From NCBI GenBank assembly GCA_023313575.1, contig JAJTTP010000003.1, positions 3,224,001-3,288,000 on the forward strand: a stretch of DNA of 64,000 nucleotides, read 5' to 3'. Both the position numbers and the translations under genes were made by a program. Every line of letters begins with the position of its first letter. Position 1 is the stretch's first letter. Positions 33,835 to 44,434 of this stretch are shown here, piece after piece. Below the pieces are notes generated by a model. That model made no database searches and was not told where the DNA came from. It was given only the letters and a program-made list of their open reading frames with translations. Origin of the DNA: Eutypella sp. D-1. Its lineage: Eukaryota; Ascomycota; Sordariomycetes; Xylariales; Diatrypaceae.

Positions 33835-35122
33835 TGCCACCCAACCCACCAGCCACATTAACCATGACACCCGTATCTCGGCGTAACCATCCTGGCAAAG
33901 AATGTTTGGCCAATGCGACCTCGGCGAATCATATATCGCCCCTCCAGTTCTTCCCCTCGGTAAACGAGTGGTCGGCTATCCATCCTCGAGATGCCCTCTT
34001 GCTTTAGCAACTTCTACATTAGGCATACCGCAGCTCTGGGACACTTTTGTACGTATTCCGTATTGGTAACTAGAGGGTCTAGGCGGCCATCCAAGAGGAC
34101 AGCCATGCTTTGTCGTCTGGACTGCAGCCCGTCCCTGCGTGCCTTCCTATATCGTCACGCGCACGACACTGGTGGGCTGGTGGGTTTTCTCTCCAGCCAG
34201 CGATCGCAAACTGTGCTCCTAGTCTCCTTCCGAGAGCCACAGAATGCCCCACTGAAAGGTAGCCGATACAACCCACACAAACGGGCCGTGGATCTTGGGG
34301 CCGACGGTGACCAGCTCACGACGCCATCCCACGACGCCTTACGTCGCAAATACCAGGTTCGGGCAAACGCCATGCGCACAGAGCAAGGCGACCGGCGCCG
34401 TCTCAAAACGGCGGACGACTTAGCTTTACTATTTATTAGTTGATTGAACCCTTCATACATGTGTAGTACATATACGACGGGCCGGGATGTGGATATGGCG
34501 GGATCGACCTATAGACCTCCCATTCCAGGTAAACGTCCAGGACTGTCCTTTTTGCGTATATATATACACGGAGGATGACGATCACCTGTGTCCTCTCCGT
34601 ATCCACATGCACCCTGCGTGACGCTTTCTTCGTGGATCTTGGTAATGGCAACATGGGCAACCATGAACCGATCTGTCCAGCCGCCCACTTGGCGGCGTCC
34701 TTCCTCGCATGCAAGTCATTGGGATTATGGAAAACTAAACGCGAATCACCGTGCCGGCGCATGAGTGTCCACACGCCACTGTCTGGTGGCCATAGAGGGG
34801 CAGATAGAAAAGACTTAGGAATATGTAGGTAAGCAATCTGAGCCCGGTTCACTGTGCGAGGCGTAATTCGGACTCGTGAGAAGCCTAGTGGCCAACCCAC
34901 TCACTACGGCGCCTTCCTTTCAGTATGGATAAGGCCCTCCCGCGGAACTGGTGGGATGTCGTGAGAACTTAAGAAGCGTTACACTGCAGCCCAACTCAAC
35001 GGCGGAAATATTTTCTTTCTCTTGCAGCAGCCATTGCGTCACAGACTCCTATATCAGGCCTGTTATTATGCAGAAAATAGTAGAAAAACTCCCTCGAAGC
35101 CCAAAGCTTATCAACTTCTTGG

Positions 35123-35150
35123 CAAGACAAAGACAAGACAAGACAAGACA
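35123..35150. repeat. AAGAC pentamer tandem repeat
   Basis: About five imperfect copies of AAGAC, the first separated by one extra A. Non-coding context. Confidence 0.7.
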
Positions 35151-36723
35151 CGTCCATTGTCACATTCTACTACCATACCCCATGCTTGTTGTACCAACGT
35201 TTTCTTTGTTCATACGTACGGATTCGTATCAGCCAGCAAAGGTGTGATCCACATGGACCCTGGCCAGCGAGAGAGGTTAGTTGTGACTAGTCTGTCTGAC
35301 ATTGCATGCCGTTGGTTATCCTGTAGGCATTTTGCCCAACTACTGCTTATTTGGGCGAGGGCTCGATTTGAACTACCTAGGTAGGCTTAGTAGTTACCAT
35401 TCATCCTGATATCTAATATATACAGTCAGACATTAGTCGGACGGTATTTGACGTTGCACGGAGTACTTTCGCTGCTTAACCAAGGTACTTGGAATCCAGA
35501 CCTGCACGAATCAACCCACAGAGCAGCACCCTTTGCGCAGGTTCCGGACGGGAAATATAGGAAAATGCCGAAAGAGACAATACTCTCGTGGGAGCCATTT
35601 CTCTCCATGAAATATCCGGTTACCATCCCACTACCGTTCCAAGGGTAACGTCATGCAACAGGAAAAATCCCACGCCCGCTACAGAAGAGGTCTCCAGGTC
35701 CCCATGCGAATGTTACCTACGCACCCGGGGGTCATGCCTAATCCGCACAGGACCGCACGGTCGACACAGATATCTACATGACGCATATTTATATATATTA
35801 CAGCTGCATGGGTGAGCCGTTCTATTCAATACAGCGCCGACCGACCGCGGTACTAGTGACAGCAGCACCAGCAGTATTATTAATTTGATGTGCATATAAT
35901 TGTATATAGATCGGGCACGTATACCTAACGGTCATGTCCATAACTAAATGCGATGACAATATAAGGACCTAAAATCGAGGACACCAGGTTGACCTCAGTC
36001 GCCAACGGCAATACTATCTGCCGACGATATAGATCCATGCATATGCACCGAGGGTTAGGCTAGCTAGTTGTTTCCAAACCCCCAACAAAGCGGACGTAAT
36101 ATCGGTTCGCCACAACCGCCGCCGGCGTCACTACGGATTGCTGGTCCGTTACCACGCTCGCCAGTGTGGCTAACTCCCACACCATTCACACAGACCAAGA
36201 AGCTCTAGTCAATCCAGCTGCCCCAACCTAGCAACCTAGGTCAGGTGAGATGCTTCTACGCATGCAACTAGCGGGTTTGGTGGGCGGTTGGTTATAGAAA
36301 CCGGCGCAGGAGCGGACAACTGGCTACTGCTGCCGCTGATACTGTCGCGCGCTGCGCCGACCGACCGGCCGGCCCGCCGCTCGGGAACATATGCAGCGAA
36401 ACCCGTGGGATTTTTACTTTGGCCGCGCGCTAGCATGGCTAGCTCGCACACTCTGCGAGAGCCGGCGGCTGCCCGGCTCGCTGTGCTGGCGAAAGGGTCT
36501 CTGGTGACTACTTGCTAACTATTATTAGCCCGTTTATCGGCTCGTCTAACCAATTCGCAAGGTCGCTCTGCTCGGCTACCCTGCCTGGCATACATACGTT
36601 GTCTTCTGCGTGGCTCATCGAAGCTCTTACCCTACGTAGGTAGGTGGGGGTACATTGCCTTTATTGCTTCACCTGTCTTTCTCCAGTTACGTAGTATATT
36701 AACGACGCCCCAGGTGGCGGGCA

Positions 36724-36758
36724 TGTGTGCGTGTGTGGGCGAGTGTGTGTGTGTGTGG
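36724..36758. repeat. GT-rich microsatellite
   Basis: GTGTGCGTGTG and a following (GT)n block. No gene context. Confidence 0.7.
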
Positions 36759-37275
36759 ATGCGATCGCCCATGCAAACCTACCTACCCGCCTATGCTGCA
36801 TAGATTCTAGGGCACACATCCCACCAGACCGTAGCACTATCCCAACATACCTGCACGTGGGGATCGCCCGCCCAATAACATCGGTGGCGCGCGGTTTCCC
36901 TATTTCTGCCCATGATCTATAAGTAGTAACAGGCCGGAAGATTTGGGCACCGTAGGGACTTAGGGTTAGGTCGGCAAATCGCGCAGTTGGGTTTTGTGTA
37001 TCGTAAGCGGTAGTTAGGGAAATTTTCCAGAATGCCGGTGTGATGTGCTGTCTTTCCACTCTTCGATCTATTGGATTGCGATGTAGCATGCATCGATATA
37101 CTGTGGTTCAGACTTTTTTTCTTATTTCTTTTCTTCTTACAGCCTACGTACATATGTGCCTGTGTGCGAGTGGACGTGCAGTGCATACGGACAGTGGTGG
37201 CGAACCAAGGGACCCGGCCCAATATGTAGTACTAGGGGATCTGCCCGCGGCTAGCCGCAGCCGTACTTTTTTTTT

Positions 37276-38433
37276 CTAATGCAACAATAGCCAATCATCA
37301 ATTGACTGTTTGACGACAACCTCTTCAATTTGAATGGTTTCTGGTTCTTCTAGTTTCTGTGCGCTCCCATCAAGGCCAGGACCATGGACGTATACGTGCT
37401 GGCATATAAGCTGGTGTAACCTTACGCCGTACGTATATGAGCACACGAAGAGGATGGCACCGGCACACCATCGTGCATTTAGTACCGTAAGAATATCATT
37501 AGAAAGGTGCATACTAGTTTCAGTTGAGGGATGAGGCTCTGCGAGTAGTCGAACGCCGTCAGGTACCGTCAGTCGTCTTGTTCCGCCAGTAGCTTTGTCC
37601 CAAAAGGGAAGGGGTAGATGGGCTGACAGCATGTTGAAAAGTCATGTGATAGGCAGAGCTCTGACTACAGATAGCTTACAAGACTCTGACATCACATGTG
37701 AATTATCTGGGCAGCAAGCAAGCCATCGTCACGTCGCCGATTCAAGGGTCTTGCGCAGCTCGTTCATTGACATTCTCTATCCGGTCGGTAGATCTCATTG
37801 GTCTAGTCTGAATATGGTAAACCTCTCATGTGGGTGAGTCCTTCATCTGGAATACAATCTAATGACGCCGTGCGATTTTTGGGATACACCTGCGCTCCCG
37901 AAACACATGAACGAATCCTATGTAGAAACGAAGTTAAGATTAGACCATCAAGAGATAATCCGAGGCCTGAATTCAAACGCCTTCCCTCATACATCTCGTA
38001 TTATCTCCTCGATAGCTTGTGAATATTCCACAATCAGGTCATGTAGTGGGAAGCGAGTTAGAAGTTCTAACACCAACAACAATGGTGTAAAGAACCAATC
38101 ATGCCCAAGCAGGAGAGTAGCCTACTCGATATTATATCGTTGGCGATGCTCGGGAAATACGAAAGACGCACCATGGTCATGCCGAAATTGTAAACATATA
38201 TGGCTACAGAGTCCCTCCAATCAAGAAAGCGACATTGGTATCTCTGACAAAGCCCCTGTGGCAGGTAAGGTAGCATTCACACTTCCTTCCCACAATGTAA
38301 GGTGTCGGCCATAGTTCCACATATTTCCCAGCACGAGATCAAAGAGGGTATAATGTAAGCCTGTTAAATTGTCTTCAAATCTATCAGTTGCACGAAAGGA
38401 AGGGAAGCACGTCGCCTTACAATGATCCTGTTC
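37276..38433 (-). pseudogene. Degenerate gene with several in-frame stops, family unknown
   Basis: A single minus-strand frame reads like protein for about 1.1 kb but is interrupted. Protein-like blocks are GLHYTLFDLVLGNMWNYGRH, then LTLWEGSVNATLPATGALSE, a block around FRHDHGASFVFPEHRQRYN, then HDWFFTPLLLVLELLTRFPL followed by HDLIVEYSQAIEEIIRD, and a C-terminal block with VHGPGLDGSAQKLEEPETI. A probable 75-nt intron (37992-37918, GTATGA...CATAG) keeps the frame. Stops fall between blocks where Trp, Gln or Arg would fit. The frame ends at TAG 37276-37278. The pattern of intact frame plus nonsense changes is what repeat-induced point mutation or recent inactivation leaves. I do not recognise the family, and no start codon is evident. 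An open plus-strand frame across 37862-38314 has irregular composition and seems a shadow. Confidence 0.4.
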
Positions 38434-38830
38434 TCAGTGGCGTGCCGCTAAGACTAATATGATTATATCAATACCGCAGCAGACAATGACGATTGATACA
38501 TGAGTAACAAGAACAATGACACCCAGAACCATCATGTGACTACAATAGCATTGTTTATCATTTGTTTCCTGTGTTCACCACTAGTATTCATCTATTTAAT
38601 CCGAAGTGTCGTAGATCAATACGAACAGTCACCGATGCTCTACCCATCGTCTCTCACCCTCTTACGGCTACTTTCAGGTTGCCTCCTTTTTGTACTTTCT
38701 ACATAAACCACAGCTAAATTGTAGATTTACTCCGGAACCCGAACTCTACCTTAATCACTAAAGCTTGGCGTGCCGACATCTTGGAATTCAAGGTATCTAC
38801 TCTCCCAAAACGATAGGCATAATTATCAAC

Positions 38831-39073
38831 ATGGAACCCTCAACCCCACTGCGTTCAACTTCCAGCAATGCCAGCACGAGTTCCACAAGCAGCACACCCA
38901 ATCCTACCAAGTCCGGATCCACGCAGGCCAATGAATACTCTAAGAAAAAGTCGCACGAACCCTCTGCAGCGGAAAGATATCCCATGGAAAAATGTCCTGA
39001 CTGCCACACGGTTTTCTACAGGTGCTGGTGCAATGTGTCTAAGAAGGTCGTGCCAGAGGGAAGCACAAAGTAG
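38831..39073 (+). CDS. Small Ser/Thr-rich protein with a Cys pair motif, hypothetical
   Basis: An 80-codon frame starting with ATG in an AACATGG context. The N-terminal half is Ser/Thr/Asn/Pro-rich and the C-terminal half contains EKCPDCHTVFYRCWCNVSKK, four cysteines spaced like a small metal-binding knuckle (C-x2-C, then C-x-C). There is no signal peptide. It is isolated in a gene-poor stretch, so it may be a real small gene, a 3' exon of something lost, or a chance frame. The orderly composition is the only support. Confidence 0.25.
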   Translation: MEPSTPLRSTSSNASTSSTSSTPNPTKSGSTQANEYSKKKSHEPSAAERYPMEKCPDCHTVFYRCWCNVSKKVVPEGSTK

Positions 39074-39889
39074 GTGCAAGTGTTCTGGTCAAAAGGCCTT
39101 CCTCGAGAAACTCAGCTTATAGCTTTTGGAGACTAACATTTTATTCTCATTTAAGGGGTCGCTAGTTTAGGCGCTGACAATATCTGGGAATGGTTGGCAG
39201 GAGTTTGATAAGATTTCGGCTTACTCGTGGCTGTACGCAACCCAATATACGGCCAATCTTTATTGCAACTGGAGTATCATGGGTATAGAAAAAACGGTTC
39301 GCTTTTTAGCAGATCGACATTACGTTTCAATTATTAAATTATGGTTAGACTTCTGTTTAGACAAATAGATTACTCTACTACATGTTTACTTTGACAACTA
39401 TTACGAATATCGTTCACAGTGTGATGAGAAGTTAACACTTGAAACAGGAGTAGCTCCTTGCCCTTACATTTCGTCGCTGGTGATCTTCGAACATTGACCC
39501 GATCGCGTTTCTATTTCCCCATGGCACGGTTTCGAATCCTCTGCAAAAGTCAAGCAGTAATGTTAAACTAAAAATTCGCAAACCAAATTTGAATCCATGG
39601 GAGGGAATAGTCAATAAAGTAGAGCCGTTCTGTTACAGAATCCAGGAAAGAGTAACATATAGCAAAATAGGGGTAGACCCTTCAAGTGGGTCTAATTGCC
39701 CCACTTTCCCGAACCTAAGTAAGATCCCAATCCAGTAACTATATATAGGGGCTCAACTGAAAGTGTCGGGTTCGTAACAGTAAATAGGGGTTTCGAATGA
39801 ACTTAGGTTGGGATGCATGATACTCCACTATATCCTGGTAGTTCGTGTTTTCGATATATAATTGCGGAGGAAGTTGTCGTAAACTCGCG
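39074..39889. other. Intergenic region, no supported gene
   Basis: AT-rich spacer downstream of both the small frame above and the secreted-protein gene on the other strand. Nothing distinctive seen. Confidence 0.55.
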
Positions 39890-41112
39890 TCACTTCAAGG
39901 TGGCTCGCTGGTTTTTAACCCATAGAAAGCGGGAGAATTGGTCAGTGCTTTTCGTAGTCTTGCTGACCTGTAGGTCGGCGGCCATCATGTCTTCGTACGC
40001 ATCAGGTCGGAACTCGGCGAGAAATAGGTACCCTCCGCGTATATAGTCGGTTGGCGAGGCATGTCCATCTTTGTTGTCACCCTCAACTGTCCCGGCCCAC
40101 TTCCCACCTCCAAGACTCATAACGTCGACAAAAGTATTGGCAAATGGCTTCATGTCATCTTCCGAAAGACTGTATGAGCCTTCAATGTAAGCCCGCGAGA
40201 AACCAGCAACATCCAACGCACCATGGTTTGAATCTTCGCCTGTTGTCTTTGGCATCGCGTATCCCCAGTCGTAGATCGGGTTGCCTTGGCTGCTGCTTTT
40301 CTTTTGGACCCCGCCACCATTGAAAAACCAGTCCAGACTGGAGGTTACGATTGATCCGTACGTCTCCTCTAACGTGGCGTTGTCCCCGAGGATATGGTGC
40401 GCGCCACGCAGGTTTTGGAGTGCGTAGTTGAACATCATCTGCTGATTCCAGGGGACTGGATCTCCCCCCTTGTATGGCGAATCCTTTGCGAAGTACATAC
40501 GGTTATCCCTAGGAGAGAACTCAGAATATGATTATTCATCGCGACATCCGCCTCCTTGACATATTTCTTAGCACGGTCCAGGTAGGTGGTTCCGTAATGG
40601 TGAAGGTCGCCAATCGTGACCTTCTGGTCATAAAGATCGTTCGTTTTCAAGATCAGATACGCACAGCTAGCTAGGTGTCCTACAGGGTCTCCCTGTTCCC
40701 CGCCGGTCTCAATCGGATTCTGTGTCGGATCGTTCGGCCAGACAGGATCGACGCTTCCTGTCCAAACCTTGTACTGGCCGACGGGCGCTTTGGCAAGGTC
40801 ATTCCTCTGAGACAGGACGGCATCACAGAAGCGAAGCATCTCGTCAAGAGTGGCCTGCTGACCAGCCATAAGGTACACGAGACCCATAGCCTTCGTATGC
40901 TCGCCGCTATGGCCTTGCGCCCACTCGTTCCCTTTGTTGTCGGTTCCTGGTTTTAGCGTCGCGACGAAGTCGTTAAAGGACTTCAGCTCCTCGTCAGTAA
41001 CTGCACCATCGAAACTGCTGACTTTCATCTGCGCCTGGGCACCTGAGAACAAGGCGAGACAAGTGGCTGCGAGGGCACATGCCCTGACTAGTGATAACAC
41101 ACTACCACACAT
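39890..41112 (-). pseudogene. Secreted protein gene with apparent one-base frameshift (alpha/alpha-toroid lyase-like)
   Basis: Two overlapping minus-strand frames form one protein of about 400 residues. The first (from ATG at 41110-41112) has a signal peptide, with hydrophobic ACALAATCLALFSG and a likely cut after AQAQ, and runs through HSGEHTKAMGLVYLMAG and PVGHLASCAYLILKTNDLYD to YLDRAKKYVKEADVAMNNH. The second continues with SPRDNRMYFAKDSPYKGG, PVPWNQQMMFNYALQNLRGA, GEDSNHGALDVAGFSRAY and ends DQFSRFLWVKNQR. The switch needs a one-base change around 40510-40531. No intron with a usable donor and the right phase fits. The helical repeats and the 'NHG..DV..F..AY' block recall alpha/alpha-toroid polysaccharide lyases (alginate lyase-like), but I cannot name the substrate. 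Either a recent pseudogene or a sequence error. Confidence 0.6.
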
Positions 41113-41996
41113 CTTCAATATGGGTTGTGAGAATAACCAAAGCTTTGATGAGCCGGAGGATAATTAAGTAAGCTCATGTCCAGGTGCTCTTCCAATGGAA
41201 AAGAGGCATGAGAATATTTATACACCAGTCGGGCAAGTCTAATACGTGCCATTTCGTATAGCGAGCCAACTGTGCATGGTAAAGATCACTCAATGCCATG
41301 ATGATCATTTCTTGATCTGTACCGTTGTAAAATCTGGAAGTTTTCATGTTGCTTCGCTATCTACCCTAGCCGTATCTCCTATGTAGTATCCACGGTACGT
41401 CAATAGGACTCTCATGGCATGCACTTTTGTTTCCCCGTGTATGATTAAATACATGCAGACGAACGCAGCCTTGCTTACTCTAAGAATGACATAGGATATG
41501 TAGGGAGTGAACGCAGCTAATTGGAGAAACTCCTGCTTATCCATTGGCTGTGCGACGTATGAAGACATCAGCAGCAGATGATGGTTTGAATTACACGGTG
41601 TTCCCCTAAACCGACCTTGCACAGCAACATGCTGACGCCATATTCATAAGCAGATTACCAACATACTTATATAGTTATAGACACTTGAGGACACATCACT
41701 GTCACTGTCTATTTATAGCTGGTCTTTGACTGAGCCATACTGGGGTGTTGCAACAAGGAGATTCCTTTTGTGCAGTAGCTAAAATATGCAGAATCACCAG
41801 AGATAGATTGCTATTGTTGATGACGCCATCCATGCTATTGTGATAGAGCGTCTGGATGAACTAACTGGACATTGCATGTTTCCCATTCTCTGCCTTCCAA
41901 GTCCCCTTCCTCTGCATGCGTAACCGTCGATCATCTCGACTACTTGGATGCCCCCAAGGCGTGTTTGGGCACAGTTCATGCATCATGATCCATCGG
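41113..41996. other. Intergenic region, no supported gene
   Basis: Promoter of the secreted-protein gene and 3' flank of the vWA protein gene. AT-rich, no coding frame supported. Confidence 0.55.
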
Positions 41997-43307
41997 TTAG
42001 TCTTTAGACGTTGCAAAATACTGCTTGCGCTCGTGCAGGAAGATCTCATCTAATGCCGCCAAATATGTCTCCTGTCGCTCGACACGACCCCCAGTGAGAT
42101 CCGAGATAGATTCCATCGCCCTATCATTCCAAAAAGGTGAATATGATTGGAAGATGATTGAGTGTACCAATATATTGATCGCACTGAACTGCCCACAGGC
42201 TGCCAAGACAGCCGGCGTTTGCGAGTCGCCGCACCCGTCGCCAATGAGCACTACAAGCCGCTTGCTGCCAATACCCCCGTCAAAAATATCTTGGGCATTT
42301 TTAAGACAGTAGTCGTAGTCCTCCGCCCCTTTGAGGCCATTGCTGTGCTTCTCCACGAACTGGAATGTAGTACTTGTGATGTCCTGAATGAAGGGCGGAT
42401 AGGTAGAATTGCCGGCCCCATGAAGTACAATGGATACCTTTGCGCCACTGTTGTTGGATCTTATAGCGTGGAGAACATCGCGGTACGCCTCTTTGATCTG
42501 GTCAAAGACGCCGATGGTGCTGGCACTGACATCGACGCCAATGACGACAAGCTGTGGGAAGGGCTTGGTAGCATTCTGCAGTTCCTTGATGCTCTCCTGG
42601 AGCTCACGGTTTTCTTCCTGGAGTTTGCCCCGTGCCTTCACCAGTTCTTGCTGCTTCTTTTGTGCTTGGGCCTTTTCGACCTCTGCTCTGGCCTGAAGTT
42701 CCTTTGCTGTAGATTCCTTCTCTGAGGCAGCTTCGGCGAGAAGCTCGCGGAGAGTTTCAACCTCAAACCTCAGCGCGTCAGTCTTATTGTTATTGGCGGT
42801 AAGTCGTTGCTGCAGATCGCCCTCGCGAGATTCGTGGGACTTTTTTGAGTCCGAGACCTCAATTCTTGCCTTCTGCAGCTCTGCGCACAACTCCATGATC
42901 TCCTTTTCTCCTTCTCTCACTGCAGTCTCGAGACGTCGAAGAGTCTCTGCCTGACCCTGCTCCTTCGCGGCCGTCCCATCAATCTCTTTGCGCATCCTCG
43001 TGCACTCTTTCTCCGCAGCTTCGTTCCGCAGTGTGAGACTAGCTAGTTGATCTTGCAAATTGGTCACGTCAGACTCTAGGGTCGTAGTTCGTTTCCGTTC
43101 ATCGCTTAGTTTCTCGGCCAGTTGGATGCGTTGCATGTTCAGTTGCTTCTCTCGGTGTCGGCTCAACCAGTCGGTCTTTGTCACCTGTACGCCTGCTGCC
43201 ATGTCACCGGACGATTGCGACTTTGCTGGAGTAGTTGACATACGCATACTCATCCCCATGCTGGCGGATGCAGCCAACGGCTTTGATGGCGCTCCGTTGC
43301 CTGACAT
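41997..43307 (-). CDS. Coiled-coil protein with C-terminal von Willebrand A-like domain
   Basis: A single-exon frame of 436 residues. Residues about 1-45 are Ser/Met/Ala-rich. Residues about 50-245 are a long, highly charged coiled coil (heptad-like runs such as QRIQLAEKLSDERKR and KELQARAEVEKAQAQKKQQE). The C-terminal part from about 250 is vWA-like: VVIGVDVSAST supplies the metal-binding DxSxS (MIDAS) and VVLIGDGCGDSQ a later acidic loop. No signal peptide or membrane segment, so it is probably cytoplasmic. The domain pair suggests a self-associating scaffold that binds a partner through a metal site, but no pathway is evident. The start fits a CAGACATGTC context. I do not recognise an established name. 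Confidence 0.75.
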   Translation of the reverse strand: MSGNGAPSKPLAASASMGMSMRMSTTPAKSQSSGDMAAGVQVTKTDWLSRHREKQLNMQRIQLAEKLSDERKRTTTLESDVTNLQDQLASLTLRNEAAEKECTRMRKEIDGTAAKEQGQAETLRRLETAVREGEKEIMELCAELQKARIEVSDSKKSHESREGDLQQRLTANNNKTDALRFEVETLRELLAEAASEKESTAKELQARAEVEKAQAQKKQQELVKARGKLQEENRELQESIKELQNATKPFPQLVVIGVDVSASTIGVFDQIKEAYRDVLHAIRSNNSGAKVSIVLHGAGNSTYPPFIQDITSTTFQFVEKHSNGLKGAEDYDYCLKNAQDIFDGGIGSKRLVVLIGDGCGDSQTPAVLAACGQFSAINILVHSIIFQSYSPFWNDRAMESISDLTGGRVERQETYLAALDEIFLHERKQYFATSKD

Positions 43308-44434
43308 GTCTGCTTGGGTGTGATTTGGAATGCTGTTTGTTGTTTATAGGAGGGAAGTAATAAGTGTTGGCAAGACGTAGATGGTGATTTGCTAACGGAA
43401 AGATAATATTTGAAGAGACAGTGCCCGTATTAATATTGAACATGTACGCGGGTGCTCAGGCTATCAACGATTTTCTTTGACATTAGTCTACGTCTCTTGC
43501 TGCCTGGAGCCCACCGAATCATGCTTGAAACAGTCCAGAGTATCCTAAACGCTTGATCGAACTTACGGCCATCGTTGCGGCCTAAGGGTTGCATCATTAC
43601 AAACGAAAGTCAAACGAAATTCGAGCGTGCAATTGGGTCCAACAGAAAAGCCTGAAAACAGGGCTGACACTCCCGTAACCGTCGCCTCGGACGCCGACCC
43701 CTTTTAGAGCACGGGCCACAATAACTAGACTGAGCCTGTACCTAGAAAAGAATAATAGAAAGTATGCTAGGGGGCCATTGTTCAGAAAGTAATAGACGCA
43801 GGAGAGAACCATTTCTTTCACCCCAACGAGCCCACCCTTTGACCACTCTAGTCCTATGATACCTAAGGCGACTGGGCCAAGACGTATACTGAGCCAGAAG
43901 GGAGTCCCCAGAGCCATGCAATTATGTTTTGGAATTCCTTGTCGAGGTAGAAGCCAATGTATAGACCTAGTATGCCATGAGAAAGATGAGCGTCCATATT
44001 TCTAGATAATTCCTCTGACTTCTTGGTCATGTTCAATTGTGCAGGCAAACGCCTAGCACACCGATGTCTCAGGCCGTTATGAAATAAGAACTAAGTTGCA
44101 CACAGCGGAAATTGCCCATATCCGATTGCTGCCTTGCTTCGATATGGACGACTTCCCATGAGGGTGCCAGACATGATGGGCCTCCTCCCGAACTGGCTAG
44201 GGTATGAAGTTCCATAGTCCAAAAACGAATCAATGACACATTGAGAGGGATGGCCAAAATCCCGTTCTATCTAACATGGCATGTGGAGCAAACCATACAG
44301 TGTATAAGAAACCTACTACCTTCTTCCCCTTCCGTGGTTTGTTCACAATAAGCATAAACCATACTCTTCCTCCGTTCCCATCCTTAGCCTACTTCCTATT
44401 CCAAGTATCATTCTCACGTTACACTTCTCACATC
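43308..44434. other. Intergenic region between divergent genes
   Basis: About 1.1 kb separating the divergent vWA and ClpB-like genes. Short frames on the minus strand (around 43597-44048) contain hydrophobic residues but nothing I can support. Confidence 0.5.

Larger units (their letters stand above)
30980..37275. other. Gene-free stretch with microsatellites
   Basis: About 6.3 kb in which open frames are short and of irregular composition. Visible simple repeats are an AT tract (32720-32736), a run of 14 G (33821-33834), AAGAC pentamers (about 35123-35150) and GT-rich DNA (36724-36758). TACCTAGGTAGG-type strings occur near 35378 and 36640. Together with the flanks, 26.7-38.8 kb has no intact gene I can support, which suggests decayed repetitive DNA. 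Confidence 0.5.

Noticed and set aside
33991..34443. Plus-strand open frame of 150 codons
   Set aside because: No domain, signal or family resemblance, and an overlapping antisense frame is equally open; likely chance in GC-richer DNA.
34436..34900. Minus-strand open frame of 154 codons
   Set aside because: Composition is irregular with no motif; no promoter or intron evidence.
37862..38314. Plus-strand open frame of 150 codons
   Set aside because: Irregular composition and it lies opposite the more protein-like, broken minus-strand frame; probably a shadow.
39525..39545. GGTTTCGAATCC resembles a tRNA T-loop
   Set aside because: One extra base in the loop and no cloverleaf around it on either strand.
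40500..40570. A short intron to join the two halves of the secreted lyase-like protein
   Set aside because: The available GT...AG pairs give 37-53 nt introns with poor donors (GTCAAG, GTCGCG) and the wrong phase.
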